Positions 42,122 through 52,939 of a DNA stretch of 64,000 nt are shown piece by piece; positions within the stretch are counted from its first letter, which is position 1, and every line of letters begins with the position of its first letter. Below the pieces are notes generated by a model. That model saw nothing but the letters and a program-made list of their open reading frames with translations, made no database searches and was not told the DNA's origin. Source of the DNA: Rhodospirillum sp047263945 (GTDB lineage Bacteria > Pseudomonadota > Alphaproteobacteria > Rhodospirillales > Rhodospirillaceae); contig NZ_JBLAVB010000002.1 in NCBI RefSeq assembly GCF_047263945.1, positions 496,001 through 560,000 of the forward strand, written 5' to 3'. A program made the position numbers and the translations under genes.

Positions 42122-43140
42122 CGTTCGACCAGGCTGCGTTTCAGCCCTTCGGCCAGGGGGGTGGTCAGGACGCGGTTGATGAGGATGGCGTTGGGTGTGG
42201 CGCCAACCCCATAGATGGCGTCGTTCCAGTTGGTTTTGGGTTGGATGGCCGTTCCTTCCAGGCCCGCACCGCTAAACAGCCCAATGGAATGGGAAAAGGC
42301 GTAGATATCCTCGCCCACGTCGGTGGTGGTGGAGGCTTCCGCCCCGCCCCCGGCCACGAGGAAGGTGACGCTCACATTGGCGCCCCCCTTGAACTGGTCT
42401 TCCATCACCGCCTTGAGGCCCGCATCGGTCATGATGGCCATGACCACTTCATTCTCCTGAACACCGATCTGGAAGCCAACGGATCCTGCCGTCAAGCTAT
42501 AGAACGCCGGGTCGGAGAAGGTGCCGTCCGAGCCCCGGGTCATCAGCAGACCGTTGCCATAGGCCGCTCCGACGATGAACCCGGCCTTGTAGAAGCTGGG
42601 GACGACCATGATGGCCCTGGCCCGGTCGATCAATTGGCGCAATTCCTTTTTGAAGCCACTGTTGTTGGTCAAGCGGACCACTGTGGCTTCGGCCTCGGCG
42701 ATGAGTGAGCGGGCATCGGTGGCCGAGGTGTTTTTCATCTCCATTTGGGAGAGAGCTTGGGTTTGGGAGGTCGGTTGGTCGGACCGGGTGGCCGGGGTGG
42801 GTGTTTGAGAGGGCGCCGTTACGGGTGCCGCCATGGGCGCCGTGGCGGGCGCGGTCCTTCCGGGTTGGCTCGAACCATTGGGAGAGGTATGGATTTCCTG
42901 GGATTCCAGGAGTGGCGGGAGCGCGTTGGACGGCGACGCACCCTGGGGTGTGGGTCTTTGGGGCGTGGTCGCCTGGGGTGTGGAAAACTCCTGACCGTAG
43001 GCGGGACCGGTCGCTGGTGGCGGTTGACTTGGGGAATTGGGCACCAGAAGGACAGGTCCATTGTTCTGGGCCAGGGCCGGATCGGCGAGGGAAAGGGCAA
43101 GGGGCGCCCCCAGGGCCAAGGCGCGAATAAAACGGGACAT
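42118..43140 (-). CDS. SYLF domain lipid-binding protein (Ysc84-like), secreted
   Basis: 340 residues. A signal peptide (MSRFIRALALGAPLALSLAD ending at ALAQ) is followed by a ~110-residue Pro/Thr/Ser/Gln-rich disordered stretch. A SYLF/Ysc84 domain makes up ~145-335 (AIMVVPSFYKAGFIVGAAYGNGLLM, SVGFQIGVQENEVVMAIMT, FSHSIGLFSGAGLEGTAI). These domains bind phosphoinositides in eukaryotes; bacterial members are periplasmic or outer-membrane and of unclear role. ATG 43140 opens directly into the signal peptide. Its stop overlaps the cobQ start. Confidence 0.88.
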   Translation of the reverse strand: MSRFIRALALGAPLALSLADPALAQNNGPVLLVPNSPSQPPPATGPAYGQEFSTPQATTPQRPTPQGASPSNALPPLLESQEIHTSPNGSSQPGRTAPATAPMAAPVTAPSQTPTPATRSDQPTSQTQALSQMEMKNTSATDARSLIAEAEATVVRLTNNSGFKKELRQLIDRARAIMVVPSFYKAGFIVGAAYGNGLLMTRGSDGTFSDPAFYSLTAGSVGFQIGVQENEVVMAIMTDAGLKAVMEDQFKGGANVSVTFLVAGGGAEASTTTDVGEDIYAFSHSIGLFSGAGLEGTAIQPKTNWNDAIYGVGATPNAILINRVLTTPLAEGLKRSLVER

Positions 43141-43219
43141 GGACGGGACCTCCTTGGGTTCCGACAAGGGTTTGGCGAAAGGGCAGAGTCGCACGGACGA
43201 CTTGGCAAGGGAATCCCCC

Positions 43220-43336
43220 TAGATCACGTTTATGACATCAGGTCTGTCCGACCAGATGTCATAAACGTGATCTAAATCATATGTTTAGAGCGGAATGAGA
43301 CGGAAAACCGCACACACTTTTCCTCATTCCGCTCTA
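43220..43336. repeat. Bipartite palindromic repeat, reversed variant with different stems
   Basis: A 55-base near-perfect palindrome (43220-43274, TAGATCACGTTTATGACATC on the left, one mismatch in 25 pairs) is joined by a CATATG-containing linker to a second palindrome (43286-43336, TAGAGCGGAATGAG and CTCATTCCGCTCTA). Read on the minus strand it has the order, linker and ends of repeat B (AGAGC...GCTCT, CATATGATTTAGATCA...TGATCTA), but its stems differ while remaining paired. Confidence 0.8.
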
Positions 43337-43413
43337 GGCGCATGGTACGCAAGAGGGGTTTTTCTTGCCAGTAGACGATCATGTCGGGTTTTGATGGCGG
43401 CTTTGGGGCGGGC

Positions 43414-45804
<2,391 letters not shown>

Positions 45805-45894
45805 TCGCAACGTCCGTGGTGGGGAAAGGGTCGCGACCCTACATCGTGGCGCGCGCGGGGGAAAGGGGGGATGGGGTCGAGGCTTTGTATCCCC

Positions 45895-46710
45895 CTACTT
45901 CACATGGACATCCAGGGCTTCGATTCGGGCGCGGGCCACGTCGGCAGCGGGGTCTCGGGGATCCAGGTCCAGGACTTTCATCCAGTCGGCGCGGGCCTCG
46001 TCCACCCGTTTCAAGGCCAAGTACACATCCCCCCGCTCCAAATAGGCCTCCGGATTGGAGGCCGCCAGGGAGATCGCCTGTTCCACGTCGGTCAGGGCGC
46101 CAGGCAGGTTGCCCAGGCGCCGCCGGGCCGCAGACCGCAAGACGTAGGCTTCCGCCTTGCCCGGGGCCAGGATCAGGGCTTGGGTCAGGTCGCGGAGGGC
46201 CTCGTCGTCCTTGCCCGCCTGCGCCAGGGTTACGGCGCGGTCCACATAGAGGTCGGGCAACAGGCGGGGCACTGGCGCCACCCCTTGACCGGGGGAGGAG
46301 GCGGCCAGCTGGATGGCCGTGGTCTGGTCGGCGTTCGCCCGGGACAGGTCACCGGCAGAAAGCCAGCCCTGGGCGGCCTGGGCAAGCAGGTTCACCCGCA
46401 GGGCTCGATCTCCGGTGGGATCCTCGGCCAATTTTTCGAGCCGATGGGCCGCTTCGGCGTATTCTCCCAGACCCATCAGGGCGACCGCCTCGCAATGGCG
46501 GGCCGGGGCGCCGCCTCCCATCCCCACCCATTTTCCGGCTTGGTCGAAGGCCTTGTCCGGGCGCTCCCGCGCCAAAGTCATGCAAGTGGCGTAGCGCGCT
46601 TGGTCATTCTGGTCTTGGGCCATGGCGGGTGAGGAAAGAGCTGCTACAATTGTTGTGGGTATGAGGCTCGCGGCGAGAACCAGAGCGGGTGCCAAAGCGG
46701 GGAGACGCAT
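45895..46710 (-). CDS. Secreted tetratricopeptide repeat protein
   Basis: 271 residues. A signal peptide (hydrophobic VLAASLIPTTIVAALSS, cleavage near AMAQ) is followed by TPR-like helices. The clearest repeats are DLYVDRAVTLAQAGKDDEAL, AEAYVLRSAARRRLGNLPGA and PEAYLERGDVYLALKRVDEA. Two Cys residues near the N terminus of the mature protein could form a disulfide. It probably scaffolds other periplasmic proteins. It lies upstream of tex on the same strand with a ~90-base gap. Confidence 0.82.
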   Translation of the reverse strand: MRLPALAPALVLAASLIPTTIVAALSSPAMAQDQNDQARYATCMTLARERPDKAFDQAGKWVGMGGGAPARHCEAVALMGLGEYAEAAHRLEKLAEDPTGDRALRVNLLAQAAQGWLSAGDLSRANADQTTAIQLAASSPGQGVAPVPRLLPDLYVDRAVTLAQAGKDDEALRDLTQALILAPGKAEAYVLRSAARRRLGNLPGALTDVEQAISLAASNPEAYLERGDVYLALKRVDEARADWMKVLDLDPRDPAADVARARIEALDVHVK

Positions 46711-46849
46711 GGGTGGAATTCCTTGAGCGGCTTGTTCTAGCGGGCGGCGGACCTTAAATTCGTCCCTTGGGTGGTCCCGCGCAAGGGGGTTCGGACTCCG
46801 GGGGGAGGACCGGGCGAGCGGGCGACACCCAGTAAGAGGGGTGACACAT

Positions 46850-47788
46850 ATGGTTTTGTTCAGGGGACATTTGTTGTGCTTTGGGGTGGGCTATACGGCC
46901 AAGCGCCTTTGCCAAGGCCTGTTGGCTGAGGGTTGGACCGTAACCGGAACGGCAAGGAGTGCCGATAAAGTGGCCAAGTTGGAGGCCATGGGTCTGACCG
47001 CCCTCCCCTACTCCGGCGAGGCTGCTTTGCCGAAGTCGGCCTTCGCGGGGGTCACCCATGTTCTGATCTCCACGCCACCGCTTGAGACAGGGGAGGATCC
47101 GGTTCTGAGGCACCATGCCCAGGATCTGGTCGATTTGAACCCGGAATGGGTGGGGTATTACTCCACCACGGGGGTTTATGGGGATACCGGTGGGCAGTGG
47201 ATCGATGAGGGCAAACCGGTCCACCCAACCCAGGAGCGGTCCAAGCGCCGGGCAAAGGTGGAGGAGGATTGGCTTGCCCTGTGGCGGGAAGCGGATCTGC
47301 CGGTTCATATTCTCCGTTTGGCGGGCATCTATGGTCCGGGGCGATCCGCTTTCGACCAATTAAGGGCCGGGACGGCTAAGCGTGTGGTGAAACCGGGCCA
47401 ACAGTTTTCGCGCATCCATGTGGACGACATTGGGCTGGTCACCCGGGCCTCCATGGCTGATCCGGATCCCGGGGCGATCTATAATGTCTGCGATGACGAA
47501 CCGGCTGAACCCGCTGAAGTTACGGCGGTTGCTGCGGAATTGTTGGGTATGGAGCCTCCGCCAGAAGTTCCCTTCGAGGAGGCGGTGGAGACCATGTCGC
47601 CAATGGCGCGGACCTTCTGGGCAGATAACCGAAAGGTGAACAACGAGCGTTTGTGGGACGATCTCCGTCTGCGCTTGCTCTACCCCACCTACCGGCAGGG
47701 TCTTGAAGCGATTTTGCGGGAAGAGCGGGGAGAGGTTGCTTCCGGTCCTCCGGCTTATAAACTGGGCGGGGACTGTACAGTGGAATAG
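46850..47788 (+). CDS. SDR-family NAD-dependent epimerase-like protein (YeeZ-like)
   Basis: 312 residues. The N-terminal nucleotide-binding strand-turn is LLCFGVGYTAKRLCQGLLAEG, a GxGxxG variant. YYSTTGVYGDTGG carries the active-site region, and RLAGIYGPGRSAFDQL and FSRIHVDDIG follow as in extended SDR epimerases. ATG 46850 is chosen over an upstream GTG because AAGAGGGG lies at good distance. Substrate unknown; similar proteins are annotated as sugar epimerases. The next gene, only 6 bases on, has very different base composition. Confidence 0.83.
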   Translation: MVLFRGHLLCFGVGYTAKRLCQGLLAEGWTVTGTARSADKVAKLEAMGLTALPYSGEAALPKSAFAGVTHVLISTPPLETGEDPVLRHHAQDLVDLNPEWVGYYSTTGVYGDTGGQWIDEGKPVHPTQERSKRRAKVEEDWLALWREADLPVHILRLAGIYGPGRSAFDQLRAGTAKRVVKPGQQFSRIHVDDIGLVTRASMADPDPGAIYNVCDDEPAEPAEVTAVAAELLGMEPPPEVPFEEAVETMSPMARTFWADNRKVNNERLWDDLRLRLLYPTYRQGLEAILREERGEVASGPPAYKLGGDCTVE

Positions 47789-47794
47789 TGCTGT

Positions 47795-49042
47795 ATGGAG
47801 AAAAAGTATTTTTTGTCATTAACGGACGTATCAATGAAAGTATCTATTAAGACGATGCCGAAAACTTCAATGACCTGTGATGTTCTCATCGTCGGAGCTG
47901 GGCCAGCAGGGTTGTCTGTCGCAGCAACACTTCCCGATGATATTTCTACGATAATAGTCCATCAAGATAAAGAAATAGGAAAACCTGTTCGGACCAGTGG
48001 GGGAAGCTGGCTTTCAGATGTCGAACGTTTGGGAATTCCTAAACAATTTTACCAAGAAATCAGTTCTTTAGATATTTTTTCAGACAACGAATCTGCTCAT
48101 TTTTCGATGAACAGTCAAAAACTTGTCGTGCTTGATGTGACAGGACTTTACAGGTGGATTGCTGAAAAATCAGAAAATAAGAATAGAAAACTACTCTTGG
48201 ACAGCAAATTTATTTCGGCTGAAAAATTGACTAGCAATCAATACGTCTCAACAATACGTTCAAGAACAACAAATATTACAGAAATAAGATCAAGATATAT
48301 AGTCGATGCTTCCGGTATGAATTGTGCTGTTTTGAATGCATTTTCTTTTGTAAAAAGACCTTCACGATATGGTGTTGGAATAGAATATGAGTATCCAATT
48401 ATGGAAAATGATCCTCATAGGGCTATTTTATTCGTCGGTAATAGTGCCTTATCCGGATATGGCTGGATCTTCCCAACACCAGATGGGAAAGTCCGGGTCG
48501 GGATTGGGACGATACACCCGGATACACAAGATTCTCCTAAAAAGCTGTTAGATAATTTCTTGAAGTCTTCCGCACTTGAAAAATTTGGAATTAAGATTGA
48601 TGGAGCACCGTTGACGGTGAATGCGGGAATACTTCCGTCGGTGCCCTATGATCGAAAGCTCGTTTTCGGGAATGTGATTCGAGTCGGAGATTCCGCAAAT
48701 TTTGCCACTCCAACAGTCGGCGAAGGAATTCGGATTTGCATGGAACTGGGAGAGTTGTTAGGCGAACAAATTGCTAAATCAATTGAATCTCACTCTTCAA
48801 AGCCGTTGAGGTATTACGAAAAAGTATGCCAAAGAAAGCTATCAAAAAACTATTTTCTGGGATTTAAGGCGAATAAATGGCTGTCTTTCTATGGTCCTTC
48901 TGATTGGGATAGAAATGTTGGAAGATTAAAGAGGTTTGGAGAAATGCAGGCGGCCTCTCTGATTCGAAGCGAGTTTTCTACTGGATTAGCCTTGCTGACA
49001 ATTTGGAAGTTATTCCGTAGAAAAATCGTTGGTGTATTCTAG
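47795..49042 (+). CDS. FAD-dependent oxidoreductase, geranylgeranyl reductase-like, A/T-rich
   Basis: Up to 415 residues; starts at 47795, 47834 or 47855 are all possible and none has a strong ribosome site. The FAD-binding motif is DVLIVGAGPAGLSVAATL, then the second FAD segment IRVGDSANFATPTVGEGIRIC, as in geranylgeranyl-reductase/FixC-type flavoproteins that reduce isoprenoid chains or act as hydroxylases. A hand count of one 60-base line (48301) gives 22 G/C, against 37 in a line of the preceding gene (47281), and AAA/GAA/ATA codons are common. This points to recent acquisition. A strong terminator follows. Substrate unknown. Confidence 0.75.
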   Translation: MEKKYFLSLTDVSMKVSIKTMPKTSMTCDVLIVGAGPAGLSVAATLPDDISTIIVHQDKEIGKPVRTSGGSWLSDVERLGIPKQFYQEISSLDIFSDNESAHFSMNSQKLVVLDVTGLYRWIAEKSENKNRKLLLDSKFISAEKLTSNQYVSTIRSRTTNITEIRSRYIVDASGMNCAVLNAFSFVKRPSRYGVGIEYEYPIMENDPHRAILFVGNSALSGYGWIFPTPDGKVRVGIGTIHPDTQDSPKKLLDNFLKSSALEKFGIKIDGAPLTVNAGILPSVPYDRKLVFGNVIRVGDSANFATPTVGEGIRICMELGELLGEQIAKSIESHSSKPLRYYEKVCQRKLSKNYFLGFKANKWLSFYGPSDWDRNVGRLKRFGEMQAASLIRSEFSTGLALLTIWKLFRRKIVGVF

Positions 49043-49068
49043 AGTGAAACTCATCTGATTTATGACAC

Positions 49069-49099
49069 CAGGAGACACAGCCGTCTCCTGTATTTTTTT
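49069..49099 (+). terminator. Intrinsic terminator after the FAD oxidoreductase
   Basis: CAGGAGAC (49069-49076) pairs perfectly with GTCTCCTG (49083-49090), 6-base loop, followed by TATTTTTTT. Confidence 0.9.
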
Positions 49100-49175
49100 G
49101 GCTTGGGGTCTGGGGCCTTCCGGCCCCAGTGGGGGACGGGGCAAAGCCCCGTGACGGGAAAACATCTCCTGTCGC
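49100..49175. repeat. GC-rich element D, reversed copy
   Basis: GGGGTCTGGGGCCTTCCGGCCCC and the GGGGCAAAGCCCCGTGACGGGAAAA end match the reverse complement of the copies at 14961 and 18765. The T-tracted hairpin at 49069 adjoins it, as in those copies, so the terminator may be part of the element. Confidence 0.65.
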
Positions 49176-49235
49176 GGACCCTGTCACAAATCAGGAGGGA
49201 TGCTTTAAGGTCTTGTTTTACCCCATTTATATGCG

Positions 49236-49273
49236 AAAAACCGGCGTCCGGAGGGGCTGTCCCCGGGCGCCGG
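49236..49273 (-). terminator. Intrinsic terminator of the TRAP solute-binding gene
   Basis: On the minus strand an outer CCGGCG/CGCCGG stem, with inner G/C pairing, spans 49241-49273 and is followed by TTTTT (49236-49240). Confidence 0.8.
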
Positions 49274-49292
49274 TTAGGACGGTCGACCGGTG

Positions 49293-50336
49293 TCACTCAG
49301 TCGGGCAGGTTTTTGCCAACTCCAGGGCGCGTTCATGGACCTTCTGTCCAGGTAACCCCTTGTCTTCCACTTCCTGGACATAGGCCGCAGCGGCTTCGGT
49401 CAGGGCCGGTTTCCACGCGGGATTCTCGATGCCCCCGTCGACCACGTAGATGGTGTGTCCGGCTTCGACCGCCTGGGCGCGGCCTTTCACATCGTCGGCG
49501 TCGAAGACCTGTCCGGCCACAGTGGCCCAGGCTGCGCCGGAGTTTTTGTTGATTACGGCCTTCAGGTCGTCGGGCAGATCGTCATAAGCGGCCTTGTTCA
49601 TGGTCACCAGGAAAACGATGGTGTAGAGACCGCCCACCTCCGTATGGGTGTTGGCCAATTCGTTCAACCGGAAGGCCATGGCTCCCTGCCAAGGGAAGGC
49701 CACACCGTCGATGACACCCCGCTGCAGCGAGGGGTAGGCCTCAGGCGCGGGCAGGCCGATGGGCTGGGCGCCATAGCGTTCCAGCAGTTGGGCAACCACC
49801 GTGCTGGGCCGACGGATGCGCAGACCCTCCAGGTCTGCGGGTTCCTCCACCACTTTGTCGCGCATGTGCAGCAGGCCCGGTCCATGGGTGAAGAAGAACA
49901 GCGGGTGGGTATCCTCGAATTCACTGCTCAAGAGTCCCTCGTCATAGAGGGTCTGGACCACACAGGAGCCATTGACGGCGTTCTTGGAAACGCCGGGCAC
50001 TTCGACAACCTGGGTCAAGGGGAACCGGTTGGCCGTATATCCCAGGACCGTAGCGGTCACATCCATGATCCGGTTGCTCACCGCTTCATATTGCGAGGCG
50101 GGCTTGGCCAGGGTGGCTGAGGGGTAGAGCTCTACCTTGATGCGACCCTTGGAGTCGGCTTCGACGGCGTTCGCCCAGGCCTCAATCAGATTTTTGTGGA
50201 CGCTGGCGACCTCGGGCCAGATGGACCCGAATCGTAAGGTGACTTCGGCCGCCTGGGCCGTGGTCGCTTGGACCGCGACTACCATACCCAAGGCCGCGGC
50301 GCCGATCAGGGCCGCCTGCCGGACTGTCCTCAACAT
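49293..50336 (-). CDS. TRAP transporter substrate-binding protein (DctP family)
   Basis: 347 residues. A signal peptide (ALIGAAALGMVVAVQATTAQA) precedes the DctP fold: VTLRFGSIWPEVASVHKNLIEAWANAV, LYPSATLAKP, and the carboxylate-binding region LEGLRIRRPSTVVAQLL. It would bind an organic acid in the periplasm and deliver it to DctQ/DctM permease subunits, but neither permease gene is present here. A tandem direct repeat lies 14-66 bases upstream of its start, and a LysR gene precedes it on the same strand. Confidence 0.9.
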   Translation of the reverse strand: MLRTVRQAALIGAAALGMVVAVQATTAQAAEVTLRFGSIWPEVASVHKNLIEAWANAVEADSKGRIKVELYPSATLAKPASQYEAVSNRIMDVTATVLGYTANRFPLTQVVEVPGVSKNAVNGSCVVQTLYDEGLLSSEFEDTHPLFFFTHGPGLLHMRDKVVEEPADLEGLRIRRPSTVVAQLLERYGAQPIGLPAPEAYPSLQRGVIDGVAFPWQGAMAFRLNELANTHTEVGGLYTIVFLVTMNKAAYDDLPDDLKAVINKNSGAAWATVAGQVFDADDVKGRAQAVEAGHTIYVVDGGIENPAWKPALTEAAAAYVQEVEDKGLPGQKVHERALELAKTCPTE

Positions 50337-50349
50337 GGAAACCTCCCTG

Positions 50350-50402
50350 TGTGTTTCTTTTGCACGCCTTCGCGTATGTGTTTCTTTGCACGCTTGCGCG
50401 TA
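50350..50402. repeat. Tandem direct repeat upstream of the TRAP binding-protein gene
   Basis: Two adjacent units, 50350-50376 (27 bases) and 50377-50402 (26 bases), share TGTGTTTCTTT, GCACGC and GCGTA. Position suggests a double regulator-binding site or a leader element for the minus-strand gene. Confidence 0.6.
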
Positions 50403-50496
50403 CTGGGACTTCGTTGAGTCCCCAGGGATTAGTGCTATTCAAACCAACCGCACCACGCAATTTGATGAATTCGATGGGTATGATCAGGAAATTTGA

Positions 50497-51420
50497 TTAT
50501 GTGCGCATGGAGTCTTCGGCGACACGGCGATTGACGCTGTCGGAAACCAGCTCTCTGAGCCAAAGGTGCATGGGGGAATGGTGGGTGCGGGTCGTCCAGA
50601 CCAGATCGATCTGGAAGCTTGCCGGAAAGGGGCAGGCGCTCCGGTGCAGACGTGTGTCATAGCGTGAGGCGATGCGGCTTGGGATGGTGGCGATCAGATC
50701 CGTACCCAGGATCATGTCCTCGATGCCTGCCGGGCTTGGAACGGACAGGGCTTCGTTCAGGGACAACCCCGCCCGGTCAAGCTCTTGCAGGTAGTTTGAT
50801 CGCCATCCACCCCCGTAATTGATCAGGGCATGGGGGGCGGTGATATAGGCCTCCACGGTCAGGGGCACCCGGGCCAGGGGGCTGGCGGAGTCCATCACGC
50901 AGACATAATGCTCGTCCAGCAGGGCCCGGCAGTAGAAGCCCTCTTCGCTGGGGCGGATGGGGCCGATTAGCAGGTCGGCCTCGGCCTTCTTGAGCTTGAT
51001 GTCGCCGCTGGTGGTGGAATTGACCGTCCGGATCCGCAGGCCCGGAGCGGTCTCCCGCACCCGGCGGATCACGTCGGGAATGATGATCTGCCGTTCATAA
51101 TAGTTGCAGGCGATGGTGATGCTCTGTTGCGCGGTGGAGGGGTCGAAGGTCATGGGTTCGGCCAGGGCCTCGAAATCGTCGAGGATGCGGGCGATGCCCT
51201 CCACCAGGATGGCGCAGCGGTCGGTCGGCATGACCCGGCCACCTTGTCGGTAAAACAGCTGGTCGTTGAAGGCCCGTCGGAGCTTTTCGACCGTGTAACT
51301 GACCGCGGATTGGTTCACTTCCAGTACCGAGGCCGTAGTCGTGAAGGACCGGTTTTCATAGACCAGTCTCAGCGTGCGCAGGGCTGCGAAATCCACGCCC
51401 AGAAAAGAATCTCGCAACAT
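50497..51420 (-). CDS. LysR family transcriptional regulator
   Basis: 307 residues. The N-terminal winged helix shows DFAALRTLRLVYENRSFTTTASVLEVNQSAVSYTVEKLRRAF, in parts typical of LysR (VNQSAVSYTVEKLR). A two-lobed effector domain follows (ITIACNYYERQIIIPDVIRRV, DLLIGPIRPSEEGFY). It is divergent from the cytochrome P450 gene and upstream of the TRAP binding-protein gene, so it may control either or both. A dyad between it and the P450 is a candidate binding site. Confidence 0.93.
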   Translation of the reverse strand: MLRDSFLGVDFAALRTLRLVYENRSFTTTASVLEVNQSAVSYTVEKLRRAFNDQLFYRQGGRVMPTDRCAILVEGIARILDDFEALAEPMTFDPSTAQQSITIACNYYERQIIIPDVIRRVRETAPGLRIRTVNSTTSGDIKLKKAEADLLIGPIRPSEEGFYCRALLDEHYVCVMDSASPLARVPLTVEAYITAPHALINYGGGWRSNYLQELDRAGLSLNEALSVPSPAGIEDMILGTDLIATIPSRIASRYDTRLHRSACPFPASFQIDLVWTTRTHHSPMHLWLRELVSDSVNRRVAEDSMRT

Positions 51421-51491
51421 GGCAGGGGACCTCTTTGGCGCGTTTCAGATGTTTAATCATAAGAATTTTTGATGACCATGATCAACACCAT

Positions 51492-51514
51492 CCAATTGTC
51501 AGGTTGACAGTTGG
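51492..51514. promoter_or_regulatory. Dyad operator candidate between lysR and the P450 gene
   Basis: CCAATTGTCA (51492-51501) and TGACAGTTGG (51505-51514) match as an inverted repeat in 9 of 10 positions, and the right arm contains TTGACA (51504-51509). A second weaker dyad, TTGAT...ATCAA, lies at about 51468-51485. Size and position suit a LysR site. Confidence 0.5.
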
Positions 51515-51620
51515 GACTTATCACCGTCGGCCTCGGCTCGAACAGGGAAGCCGGGAAAAACAATCCCCAAAAAAGGGGACCACGGAAGTGGACAGAAAAA
51601 AGCAAGGGAGGCTTCACGTC

Positions 51621-52799
51621 ATGCCACTGGCACCCAGTGACGACCAGATCACCATTGATGCGCTGACATGGGATCCGTATTCCATTTACCGGCGTCTTCG
51701 GGCAGAAGCGCCTGTTTTGCGGGTTAAATCCGTGGGGCGCACCCTGTTGACCAAGGCCGAAGACACCCGGGCGGTGAAGGATGACCCGGCCCGCTTCAGC
51801 TCCAACGACCCCAATACTCCCATGGCACGGGCCTTTGAAGCCCATACCCTGATGCGCAAGGACGGCGAGGCCCATATGGCCGAGCGCATGGCCATGGCGC
51901 CGACCTTCTCGCCCAAGAATTTGAAGACCCTCTGGGTCCCCACCTACGAAAAGGTTCTGAACGACTATCTGGACCGTCTGCCCCGGGACGAGGTTGTGGA
52001 TTTGTTCCCCGCTTTGGCCGGTCCACTGGCCGCCCGGGTCCTGGCGCATATTCTCGGTATTCCTGGGGCCTCGGACGAGGAGATGCAGCGGTGGTCCCAG
52101 GCTTTGATCGATGGGGCGGGAAATTTTGGTTACGCCGACGAACCCTTCGAGCGGGTGGCCAAGTGCAATAAGGAAATGAACGCCTTGTTGGCAGCCCGGG
52201 TACCCGAGGTCAAGGCCGAGCCGGACCAGACGGCCCTTTCGGTGATGGTCAACGCAGACAACCCCATCCCCATGAGCCAGATCGTTTCGAATATCAAGAT
52301 TGCCATCGGTGGGGGGATCAACGAACCCAGGGACGCCCTGTTGACCATCCTCTTTGGGCTGCTGACCAACCCGGATCAACTGGCGGCCTTAAAGGAATCA
52401 GGTGACTGGAATCTGGCCTTCGAGGAAGGCGTGCGCTGGGTCGCGCCCATTCAGCTCAGCACCCGGCGGGCGCTGGAGGATGTGGACATCCGGGGGGTGA
52501 CCGTTCAGGCAGGCGACGTGGTCATGACAGTCCAGGCGTCCGCAAACCACGACGAAGAGCTGTTCGAGCACCCCGAGCGCTTCGATGTCTTCCGGAAAAA
52601 GGCACCGCATCAAAGCTTTGGCAGTGGTCCACACCATTGCCTGGGGACCCATTTGGCCCGGCAAACCATTGGCCGGATCGCCTTGCCCACCATTTTCGAG
52701 CGCTTTCCCAACATGGAATTGGTCGATTCCGCCAAGGTGGTCTGGAAGGGCTTTGGCTTCCGGGGACCGTTGAATCTGCCCGTTCGGTTGAATGGCTGA
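51621..52799 (+). CDS. Cytochrome P450
   Basis: 392 residues, a soluble class I-type bacterial P450. The heme-ligand loop is FGSGPHHCLGTHLARQ with thiolate C340. The K-helix ExxR is in FEEGVRWVAP. The I-helix reads GGGINEPRD (~230-238): the usual acid/alcohol pair appears as Glu235-Pro236, so the conserved Thr is missing, which may alter O2 activation. ATG 51621 follows AAGGGAGG. The [2Fe-2S] ferredoxin gene at 52940 is the likely electron donor; no reductase gene is nearby. Substrate unknown. Confidence 0.94.
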   Translation: MPLAPSDDQITIDALTWDPYSIYRRLRAEAPVLRVKSVGRTLLTKAEDTRAVKDDPARFSSNDPNTPMARAFEAHTLMRKDGEAHMAERMAMAPTFSPKNLKTLWVPTYEKVLNDYLDRLPRDEVVDLFPALAGPLAARVLAHILGIPGASDEEMQRWSQALIDGAGNFGYADEPFERVAKCNKEMNALLAARVPEVKAEPDQTALSVMVNADNPIPMSQIVSNIKIAIGGGINEPRDALLTILFGLLTNPDQLAALKESGDWNLAFEEGVRWVAPIQLSTRRALEDVDIRGVTVQAGDVVMTVQASANHDEELFEHPERFDVFRKKAPHQSFGSGPHHCLGTHLARQTIGRIALPTIFERFPNMELVDSAKVVWKGFGFRGPLNLPVRLNG

Positions 52800-52817
52800 C
52801 GCGCGGACCCTGTCCGG

Positions 52818-52907
52818 CCCAGTTTCACTCTAATTATATAGATTTTAGAGTATCTTCGAGATCAAGTTTGGTCGCAAAGCGATTCATCTTGATCTCGGAA
52901 TACTCTA
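52818..52907. repeat. Inverted repeat A, copy between P450 and ferredoxin
   Basis: A lead-in CCCAGTTTCACTCTAATT precedes a 62-base inverted repeat (52846-52907) with outer arms TAGAGTATCTTCGAGATCAAG and CTTGATCTCGGAATACTCTA. The inner stem is GGTCGCAAAGCGATT. Same length and layout as 8671-8760. It would form a long hairpin in a P450-ferredoxin transcript. Confidence 0.85.
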
Positions 52908-52939
52908 ATGAGACCAAGATACAAAGATGTGGACTCGAA

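Noticed and set aside
42705..43275. Plus-strand open frames opposite the SYLF gene
   Set aside because: They are shadows of the Pro/Thr/Gln-rich stretch; the minus-strand frame has a signal peptide and a recognised domain.
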